From: Pseudomonas mangrovi
GTDB taxonomy: Bacteria; Pseudomonadota; Gammaproteobacteria; Pseudomonadales; Pseudomonadaceae
Assembly (NCBI RefSeq): GCF_003052585.1
Contig: NZ_QASN01000008.1
Coordinates: forward strand, 1 to 64,000
Length of the DNA stretch: 64,000 nucleotides
Direction of reading: 5' to 3'
A model generated the notes under the pieces. The model did no database searches. It was not told where the DNA came from and worked only from the letters and a program-made list of their open reading frames with translations. This document shows positions 1 to 5,985 of the stretch, one piece after another. A program made the position numbers and the translations under genes. Every line of letters begins with the position of its first letter. The stretch's first letter is position 1.

Positions 1-1
1 T

Positions 2-375
2 CGTAGGGTGGATGACGCCTTGTTCATCCACCAGACCCCCGCCGTGGTGAACGTCTTCGACCATCCACCCCACGAAGATCCGCCCGCTCGGCACGCCCGC
101 AACTCGTAGGGTGGATGACGCTTTGTTCATCCACCAGAACCCCGCTGTGGTGGATGGCTTCGACCATCCACCCTACGAAACTCCACCCGCTCGGTACGCC
201 CGTAATTCGTAGGGTGGATGACGCCTTGCTCATCCACCAAAAGCCCGCCGTGGCAGATGGCTTCAGCCGTCCAACCTACGAAGCTCCGCCCGTTCAGTAC
301 GCTCACACCTCGTAGGGTGGATGACGCTTTGTTCATCCACCAGAACCCCGCTGTGGAGGATGGCTTCGACCGTCC
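2..375. repeat. Tandem array of four 103-bp REPIN units
   Basis: Four copies begin at 2, 105, 208 and 311, giving an exact 103-bp period. Each unit opens with CGTAGGGTGGATGACG, whose GTAG precedes a hairpin (GGTGGATGA paired with TTCATCCACC). It closes with a second hairpin (GGTGGATGG, loop CTTCGA, CCATCCACC) followed by CTACG, the inverted GTAG; the closing hairpin is degenerate in units 3 and 4. Two REP sequences in head-to-head inversion form a REPIN, so this is a run of four REPINs joined by about 25-bp linkers. Unit 4 loses its closing CTACG. The array starts at the window edge and may extend further left. No RAYT transposase gene is visible in the window. Confidence 0.8.
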
Positions 376-433
376 ACCCTGGTGCGGCAAAGCCAGGCCG
401 GCGCTGCTACCGGTTCCGTCCGGGAGGCAAGCA

Positions 434-1993
434 TCAGTCCCGTCGGGCCGGGCCTTGCAGATGCTGGGCGACGTTCTGCGCCAGGCCGGCGCCGGCTTCG
501 GTCATGGTCAGGTAGGTATGATCGGCACCCGCCGCCTCGATCTCGCGTGCCACGTCCTCGTAGAGCGCATGCGACACCACCAGTCCGGTGAAGCCCTTCT
601 CGCGCAGCTTGCGGCTGGCGATGATCTTCGCTTCGGCATCGTTCATGGTCAGGATCACCGCTTCGATGCGATTCATCTCCAGCGTCTGCCAGAACGTCTG
701 ATCCTCGGCGTCGGCATAGAGCACGTTGCGCCCTTCGCTACCGGCGCGCTCGACCATCACCGGGTCGGAGTCGAGGCTGATCAGGCGATAGCCCTTGCCC
801 TGCAGATAGTCGTAGGCCGCACGCCCCGAACGCCCCATGCCCATCACCAGAATCTGCGCCTCGCCCAGGGAGACCGGCTGCTCGTCCGGGTGCCGGGTAT
901 TGCGCTCCAGGGGAATTAGGCGATGGGCCAGGCGGTCGTAGATCGCTGCGGAAAAGCGGTTGAACTGCGCCGAGATGATGAACGAGAAGACCACGCTCAG
1001 GGCGAGCGGTACCAGCCATTGCGGCATCAGCACGCTGATGACGATCAGCCCGAACTCGCTGTAGTTGGTCAGGCTCGCCGCACTGAGGAACGCGCTGCGC
1101 GAACGCAGACGGAACGCCAAGAACAGGAAGAAGAACAGCAGCGTCTTCAGCGGCAGCAGCGCTGCCATCACCAGGGCAAAGACCAGCGCATCGACGTCCG
1201 GCAGGCCGCCGATGCCGATCTGCAGAAAGAATCCGACCAGGAAGACTTCCTTGACCGACCACAACGAGTCCGACAGCTCACCGGCGCGCTTGTGCTTGGC
1301 CAGCAATGCACCGAACGCCAGTGCGCCGAGTTCGGAGCTCAGACCCACCGCCTCGAAACCCATCCCACCCACCACCAGTGCCAGCATCAGGCCGAGCAGT
1401 ACCAGCAGCTCCTCGTGACCGCTGGCATCGAGCAGACGGAACAACAGCGGCCGCAGCAACGGCAGCAGGAATACCAGCAGCGCCCAGGCCGAAGGCACCT
1501 CGCCATTGGCCAGGCTCATGACGACCAGGGCGATCAGATCCTGGACGATCAGCACGCCGATCGCTACCCGGCCATGGAAGGCCTTGAGTTCGCGCCGACT
1601 CTCCAGCACCTTCGCCGCCAGCACCGTGCTGGAGAACGCCAGCGCTACCGAGAGCATCAGCGCCTCCTGCCAGCCGAGGTCGAGAAACAGCATGATCGGC
1701 GGCAGCATCAGCAAGGATGACAGACCGAAATGCAGCAGCCCGCCACCGATGACTTCCGGGCGCACCAGGTTGCCCGGTTTGAGCTTGAGCCCGACGGTAA
1801 ACAGCAGCAGGAGCACGCCCAGATGCGAGAGGTGCGAAAGAATCTCGCTGTCCTGCTTGCCAACCCCCAACTGATCACCGAAGGCGGCCAGGGCGAAGCC
1901 GGCACCCAGATAGCCAATCAGCGGAGGCAGCCCCAGTTGCCGAGCAGCCAGCCCCAGACCAAAGGCAAACGCAATCCAGGTGGCTTCGATCAT
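434..1993 (-). CDS. KefB/KefC-type cation:proton antiporter with C-terminal TrkA-N domain
   Basis: A 519-residue inner-membrane protein of the CPA2 (monovalent cation:proton antiporter-2) family. Residues about 5-370 are a Na+/H+-exchanger domain with roughly 12 hydrophobic segments. A RCK/TrkA-N nucleotide-binding domain follows, with the Rossmann signature VMGMGRSGRAAYDYL. Family members exchange K+ or Na+ for protons under nucleotide or glutathione control; ion specificity cannot be read from sequence. The ATG at 1993 (MIEATW) was chosen because a GAGAAAG stretch precedes it; an in-frame ATG at 2029 would add twelve residues. The gene stands alone, with the REPIN array downstream. It resembles the YbaL/RosB subgroup, which is shorter than KefB or KefC. 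Confidence 0.85.
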   Translation of the reverse strand: MIEATWIAFAFGLGLAARQLGLPPLIGYLGAGFALAAFGDQLGVGKQDSEILSHLSHLGVLLLLFTVGLKLKPGNLVRPEVIGGGLLHFGLSSLLMLPPIMLFLDLGWQEALMLSVALAFSSTVLAAKVLESRRELKAFHGRVAIGVLIVQDLIALVVMSLANGEVPSAWALLVFLLPLLRPLLFRLLDASGHEELLVLLGLMLALVVGGMGFEAVGLSSELGALAFGALLAKHKRAGELSDSLWSVKEVFLVGFFLQIGIGGLPDVDALVFALVMAALLPLKTLLFFFLFLAFRLRSRSAFLSAASLTNYSEFGLIVISVLMPQWLVPLALSVVFSFIISAQFNRFSAAIYDRLAHRLIPLERNTRHPDEQPVSLGEAQILVMGMGRSGRAAYDYLQGKGYRLISLDSDPVMVERAGSEGRNVLYADAEDQTFWQTLEMNRIEAVILTMNDAEAKIIASRKLREKGFTGLVVSHALYEDVAREIEAAGADHTYLTMTEAGAGLAQNVAQHLQGPARRD

Positions 1994-2178
1994 CCAGGCT
2001 TTCTCGGGCGGTATATGGAAGCGCTGCATTCTACGTGAGGGACGCACGTACCGCTCCGTCCGCCAGCATCAAGCTGCTGTGACTGGCAGTACGCTCGCAT
2101 ACCCGAGCATGCATCGTTCGATCATCGCCCAGCCTTGCGCCGGGAGCGCTGACGTCGGTCAACCGACATGGTGAACGT

Positions 2179-2943
2179 TCAGGATCGCCGGGGTACTGTC
2201 ATAGGTGCAGCGGCCGCTACCTCGTTGACATCACGCATCAGCAGCATGTCGGCCAGGCGCGCCGAGGCTGGTGCATCGAACCCCACCCGACCCTCGAAAC
2301 GCAGCGGGTTGTGGTAGGTGCCGAAGAGCATGTCCCACAGGGGCAAGTCGCCGTAGTTGCGGCCATGTATCTGGTATTCGTGATGCGCGGCGTGCATTTC
2401 CGGCCGCGGCACGATCCAGCCGAGCCAGCGCGGGGTATGGATGTTCCAGTGCTGGAACAGCGCCAGCAGGGCAAGCGTCAGAGATACCAGAGCGGCCGCC
2501 AGCGGCGCCAGGCCGAGCAGCACCACGCTGACCAGGATGCCAAGGGTGGACTTCACCAGCACTTCCAGCGGATGGCTGTAGAAGGCACCGGGAATATCCA
2601 CTCGCAAGGCACTGTGATGCAGCTGATGCGCCGCGCGCCAGAGCGGGTCGAAACGGTGCTCGGCGCGATGCCACCAGTAGCCGATGAAGCTGCTCAGCAA
2701 CAGACCGAGCGGGTAACCCCACAAGCCAAGTTCGGCCAAATCGAATACCTGCAGCGAGGTCAGTCCTGCCCAGTTCCAGAACAGCGGGGTAAGCGAAGCG
2801 ATGACGATGACCGCAAGGAAGAACAGTGCGCCGGTCAGTTTCCAGCGCCTGACCGGGACGTAGACCCGCGCCGGCCAGCGCGCCTCGATCAGCCACATCA
2901 GCAGGAATGCCATGGGTACGGACAGCGACAGCAGGATTTTCAT
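2179..2943 (-). CDS. Sterol desaturase / fatty acid hydroxylase family membrane protein
   Basis: 254 residues with about four membrane segments and the histidine clusters of the fatty acid hydroxylase superfamily: HRAEH, HQLHH, HWNIH and HAAHHEY, expected to bind a di-iron centre on the cytoplasmic side. Members hydroxylate or desaturate lipids; the substrate is not predictable. GAGAGGAA lies eight bases before the ATG. It lies downstream of the arsR-type gene on the same strand, but a terminator (2998-3024) separates them, so it probably has its own promoter in 2944-2997. That promoter region carries sequence repeats resembling those before arsR, suggesting ArsR control. Confidence 0.85.
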   Translation of the reverse strand: MKILLSLSVPMAFLLMWLIEARWPARVYVPVRRWKLTGALFFLAVIVIASLTPLFWNWAGLTSLQVFDLAELGLWGYPLGLLLSSFIGYWWHRAEHRFDPLWRAAHQLHHSALRVDIPGAFYSHPLEVLVKSTLGILVSVVLLGLAPLAAALVSLTLALLALFQHWNIHTPRWLGWIVPRPEMHAAHHEYQIHGRNYGDLPLWDMLFGTYHNPLRFEGRVGFDAPASARLADMLLMRDVNEVAAAAPMTVPRRS

Positions 2944-2965
2944 CGTAGGTTCCTCTCGGCCAATT

Positions 2966-2995
2966 AATGCATCAATGCACCTAAATGCACATATT
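2966..2995. promoter_or_regulatory. Candidate operator upstream of the sterol-desaturase-like gene
   Basis: Three direct copies of AATGCA start at 2966, 2974 and 2984. On the minus strand the region reads ATATGTGCATTTAGGTGCAT followed by TGATGCAT. The control region of the neighbouring arsR gene (3381-3401) also contains ATATGTGCA and ATGCATCA. That is what one would expect if the ArsR protein bound both promoters. Inference from sequence similarity only. Confidence 0.4.
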
Positions 2996-2997
2996 AA

Positions 2998-3024
2998 GAT
3001 AAAAAAGAAGGTGCTTTCGGCACC
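2998..3024 (-). terminator. Intrinsic terminator of the arsR-type gene
   Basis: Read on the minus strand: a GGTGC/GCACC stem with loop CGAAA, followed by TTCTTTTTTATC. It sits 14 bases after the arsR stop codon. Confidence 0.8.
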
Positions 3025-3037
3025 CCTTGCGCGCCGT

Positions 3038-3370
3038 TCAGCGCTTCGGACAACACACCGGTGCCAGCTTCCTGAACAGCTCGGTCAGCTCTTCGAGCTG
3101 ACGCAGAACACCATCACCATCGATCTCGTAGAAGGTATGTCGGCCCTCCTTCGAAGCCCGCAGCAGACCGGCGCGCTCCAGCACCTGCAGGTGGCGCGCA
3201 ACCACCGAGCGATCCTGCGGCATCTTCTCGGCCAGCGAGCCGACATCCAGCCGACCACGCAGCAGCAGCTCGCGCACCAGCGCCACGCGCGCCGGCTCGG
3301 TCAACGCCTTGATGAAGGTGGCGTTGAACGCATCGAAGGACTGGGCGGCGGCTTGTTCACGGGTCAGCAT
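3038..3370 (-). CDS. ArsR-family winged-helix transcriptional regulator
   Basis: About 110 residues from the ATG at 3370; an in-frame ATG at 3400 gives 120. The core PARVALVRELLLRG, then RSVVARHLQVLERAGLL and the wing KEGRHTFYEID, is typical of ArsR/SmtB repressors. The usual alpha-3 metal motif (ELCVCDL) is absent, and the only adjacent cysteines are a C-terminal Cys-Cys pair, so the effector is unknown and need not be a metal. No Shine-Dalgarno precedes either ATG. A promoter-like TTGACT-17-ATATCT would put transcription start almost at the 3370 ATG, allowing a leaderless message. Likely autoregulated and likely a regulator of the sterol-desaturase-like gene. Confidence 0.85.
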   Translation of the reverse strand: MLTREQAAAQSFDAFNATFIKALTEPARVALVRELLLRGRLDVGSLAEKMPQDRSVVARHLQVLERAGLLRASKEGRHTFYEIDGDGVLRQLEELTELFRKLAPVCCPKR

Positions 3371-3378
3371 GGACCGGA

Positions 3379-3407
3379 AGATATGTGCACGCAGATGCAT
3401 CAGTCAA
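3379..3407 (-). promoter_or_regulatory. Predicted promoter and operator of the arsR-type gene
   Basis: Minus strand: -35 TTGACT (3402-3407), 17-base spacer, -10 ATATCT (3379-3384). The spacer contains GATGCAT and GTGCAC, also found before the sterol-desaturase-like gene, so a bound repressor would block RNA polymerase. The start point would fall near 3372, beside the ATG at 3370. Confidence 0.45.
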
Positions 3408-3500
3408 TCGATATTTCGCTTCACCGGTCCAGGGCGTTGCTCGATAAATAGCCGGGCAATGGCGTAGATTGCCCGCTCATCCTTCAGAAGAGCCAACGCA

Positions 3501-4505
3501 ATGCCCCGCCTCGCTCCCCCAGAAGCCAAGCACCGCGAGATGCCCCCCAGCCTGCTTGAACGTTACCGCGGCTGCCTGCTCGGGCTGGCCTGTGGCGATG
3601 CCCTGGGAACCAGCGTCGAGTTCATGCCGCGTGGCAGCTTCAAACCGCTGACCGACATGCTCGGCGGCGGCCCCTTTGGCCTGCGTGCAGGGCAATGGAC
3701 GGATGACACCTCGATGGCCCTGTGCCTGGCAGAAAGCCTTCTTTCCCGCGCAGGCTTCGACGCCCGCGACCAGATGGCGCGCTATCTCAACTGGTGGCAA
3801 TGGGGCTATCTGAGCTCGACCGGAGAGTGCTTCGACATCGGCATGACGGTGCGCGATGCGCTGACCCGCTTCCAGCAGAATGGCGAGCCCTTCGCCGGCT
3901 CGCACGAGCCGAACACCGCCGGCAATGGCTCGCTGATGCGTCTGGCCCCGGTGGTGCTGTTCTTCCATCCGCAGCGCACGGAACTGCTCGCACGCTGCGC
4001 CGACAGCTCGCGCACTACCCACGCGGCGCGCGAGGCCGTCGAGTGCTGCAGGCTGTTCGGACTGATCCTGAGCGAGGCACTTTGCGGCGCCACGCGGGCC
4101 GAGCTGCTGCAGCAGGACCCCACCCGGTTCCACGAACCGGCCGTCGCGGCGCTGGCTCGCGGCGACTATCTGGAGCACTCCGCGGAGCAGATCGTCAGCT
4201 CGGGCTATTCGGTCGCCTCGCTGACAGCGGCCCTCTGGTGCTTCCAGCACAGCGACTCGTTCGAAGCCGCGGTGCTGCTGGCCGCGAATCTGGGTGACGA
4301 CGCCGACACCACGGCGGCGATCACCGGCCAGTTGGCCGGTGCCTACTACGGCGTACAGGGAATACCCGCGCACTGGCTGGCACGCCTGCACATGCACGAC
4401 GAAATCCAGCAGACCGCCGATCAGCTGTTGCGCGCAGCGCAGGCGCGCAACAGCATCTGCAGCGAACAGCTCGCGCAGCCATCTGAAGGGAATCGCAACC
4501 AATGA
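3501..4505 (+). CDS. ADP-ribosylglycohydrolase (DraG-like) family protein
   Basis: 334 residues. Motifs: GCLLGLACGDALG near residue 30, QWTDDTSMAL near 66, and NLGDDADTTAAITGQLAGAYYG near 265. The TDDT and GDDADT acidic motifs hold the two Mg2+ ions of this fold. The family removes ADP-ribose from arginine, serine or other acceptors, or acts on free ADP-ribose derivatives; the target here is unknown. AGAAGAG lies about ten bases before the chosen ATG. Its TGA overlaps the next ATG (ATGA), so the two genes are translationally coupled. No NAD-ADP-ribosyltransferase and no nitrogenase genes are visible nearby, so a classical DraT/DraG role is not supported. Confidence 0.85.
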   Translation: MPRLAPPEAKHREMPPSLLERYRGCLLGLACGDALGTSVEFMPRGSFKPLTDMLGGGPFGLRAGQWTDDTSMALCLAESLLSRAGFDARDQMARYLNWWQWGYLSSTGECFDIGMTVRDALTRFQQNGEPFAGSHEPNTAGNGSLMRLAPVVLFFHPQRTELLARCADSSRTTHAAREAVECCRLFGLILSEALCGATRAELLQQDPTRFHEPAVAALARGDYLEHSAEQIVSSGYSVASLTAALWCFQHSDSFEAAVLLAANLGDDADTTAAITGQLAGAYYGVQGIPAHWLARLHMHDEIQQTADQLLRAAQARNSICSEQLAQPSEGNRNQ

Positions 4506-5494
4506 AGCTCCATGCGGCGCTACTGTCACTCTGCCTGGCCGGATGTGTTGCCACGCCCCCTGCCGAAAACTCCGACGCGATGATCCACGCCGGCTACCTG
4601 AAAGGCCACCTGGAGATGCTCGACACCCATGCACCCTGGATGAGCGATGCGCAGAAACAGGCGCATGCCGAATCCCAGGCGACAGAGGTGATGAAGAGCA
4701 TCCGCCTGCAGCAGCAGACCGGCAAAGTGGTGCCGCCGGTCATCATCCCCATCGGTGCGCCGCCCGCCGGTGCGCCCTCCGCGCCCGACAGCGCTGCGGC
4801 AGTCGCCGCAACCGCAGCGCCACAGCCAACGCCCGTCAGCGCGCCGCCTGTCGTGGCGAGCGAGACGCTCACCCCGCCGCCAGCACCGGATACCCAGCAG
4901 AAACTGATGGTCGCCCTCGCCGGCGCCCTGGCACAGGACGAGCAGGCCACGGGCAACCACCAGGGCACCGATTTGCGGGTCGTCGGCAACCAGGATTTCG
5001 TCGCCGGAACCTATGTCATGGAGGGCGGCAGCTACTCGATCCAGGTCACCGCCAAGGGCGCCGATCTTCTGGTGATCGAGCCCAATCGCAGTTCGCTCTA
5101 CCGCCGACAGACCGACGGCAGCTACCAGTTCCACAACCGCAACACCGGCAGCACCTTCTCCCTCCGGGTGGAGGATGAACGTACCCTGCTGCTCGACCGC
5201 GTGCCTTCCTCCGGCCGTCCGACCCGCATGCTGCGCGAGAGGGCGTTTCGCGCTGATCTGCACAGCAACAGCGAAGCCCTCCAGGAGATTGCCGAGCGCT
5301 ACCGCCAACGCGCGCTGAGCGATCCCGAGGATGCGCAACTCTGGACCCTCTGTTCGGCCGCTGCCTACAAGCGCAGCATCAGCGACGACGCGGAGAATGC
5401 CCGCTACGCCCGGCAGATCGCCGCCAGCATCCGCCAGATACTCGTCAGCAGCAGCAATCCCTGCCCGGACGCCATCTCCGCCGAGCACTGGTAG
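4502..5494 (+). CDS. Uncharacterised lipoprotein
   Basis: 330 residues, not recognised as a known family. It begins with a lipoprotein signal (MKLHAALLSLCLAGC, lipobox LAGC with Cys15), so it is probably anchored in a membrane facing the periplasm. Residues about 85-140 are a Pro/Ala-rich linker. A beta-rich stretch follows (about 155-230), containing a YVMEGGSYSIQV-like repeat, then a helical C-terminus. GAAGGGA lies eight bases before the ATG inside the end of the glycohydrolase gene, and the ATGA overlap points to coupled expression and a shared function. Confidence 0.7.
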   Translation: MKLHAALLSLCLAGCVATPPAENSDAMIHAGYLKGHLEMLDTHAPWMSDAQKQAHAESQATEVMKSIRLQQQTGKVVPPVIIPIGAPPAGAPSAPDSAAAVAATAAPQPTPVSAPPVVASETLTPPPAPDTQQKLMVALAGALAQDEQATGNHQGTDLRVVGNQDFVAGTYVMEGGSYSIQVTAKGADLLVIEPNRSSLYRRQTDGSYQFHNRNTGSTFSLRVEDERTLLLDRVPSSGRPTRMLRERAFRADLHSNSEALQEIAERYRQRALSDPEDAQLWTLCSAAAYKRSISDDAENARYARQIAASIRQILVSSSNPCPDAISAEHW

Positions 5495-5734
5495 TTCGCC
5501 GCGCACTTCTGCCACCTGCGGCGCGCAGCCCAGGTGAGCGGACTGCCGAGCCCGCCGCACCAAAACAGGGATGACCACGACGCCGCGCACCAATCCGGCA
5601 CCAGCACCCGACCCGCCCACCGCCGCACAGCAGCCCCTGCCAACCGCTGCCACAGCCCTCGAACGCCGCCACAGCGCCCTATTGCTGGCCTGCCAGCTCC
5701 GTTCGCCGCCTTCCCCGAAGCCACCCCAAAGCCC
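5495..5734. other. Intergenic region without a supported gene
   Basis: Proline- and alanine-rich reading frames cross this stretch on the plus strand (for example one starting at 5571), but none has a ribosome binding site or a recognisable protein. It ends at the nirB sigma-54 promoter. I saw no clear NtrC dyad. Confidence 0.5.
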
Positions 5735-5750
5735 TGGCACGCAACCTGCT
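5735..5750 (+). promoter_or_regulatory. Sigma-54 promoter of the nirBD locus
   Basis: TGGCACGCAACCTGCT matches the RpoN consensus TGGCACG-N4-TTGCW with one mismatch; the GG and GC dinucleotides are ten bases apart as required. Transcription would start near 5761, leaving a leader of about 225 bases before nirB. This fits nitrogen (NtrC) control of nitrite assimilation. Confidence 0.7.
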
Positions 5751-5843
5751 AAGTCCCCTGCAACGCTCGCCGAGATACCCGGCGGGCACTCCCGAGTGGC
5801 CAGCGTCGGCCACCGCCCAAGGGGCGCGGGAGCGGAGCGAAAC

Positions 5844-5906
5844 GGGCAACGCAGCCCAGGTTTTCCTCCCCATCAACACCCATGAATACCAGGCAAAGGC
5901 GCCTGG
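5844..5906 (+). promoter_or_regulatory. ANTAR (NasT-type) RNA-binding hairpin pair in the nirB leader
   Basis: Hairpin 1 (5844-5857) has stem GGGC/GCCC and hexaloop AACGCA. Hairpin 2 (5889-5906) has stem CCAGGC/GCCTGG and hexaloop AAAGGC. Both loops have A at position 1 and G at position 4, the signature recognised by ANTAR antiterminators such as NasT and NasR. The 3' side of hairpin 2 overlaps the 5' arm of the following terminator, so the two structures exclude each other, as in known ANTAR leaders. The linker between hairpins is 31 bases. The nasT gene is not in this window. Confidence 0.75.
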
Positions 5907-5936
5907 AGCTGGCAACGGCTCCAGGCGCCTTTTTTT
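5895..5936 (+). terminator. Leader terminator (attenuator) upstream of nirB
   Basis: A perfect 12-bp GC-rich stem (5898-5909 with 5918-5929), loop TGGCAACG, then a run of T. It lies 50 bases before the nirB start and after the sigma-54 promoter, so it would stop transcription unless antitermination occurs. Confidence 0.85.
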
Positions 5937-5985
5937 GCGTGTCCGCCGGGCGAACCCCGGCAACGGCTTCGATTGAGGAATGGCC

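Noticed and set aside
2..375. CRISPR array
   Set aside because: The whole 103-bp unit repeats, including the would-be spacer, and the units are inverted REP pairs; no cas genes are near.
5571..5885. 104-residue proline-rich frame before nirB
   Set aside because: No ribosome binding site; it crosses the sigma-54 promoter and runs into the ANTAR leader.
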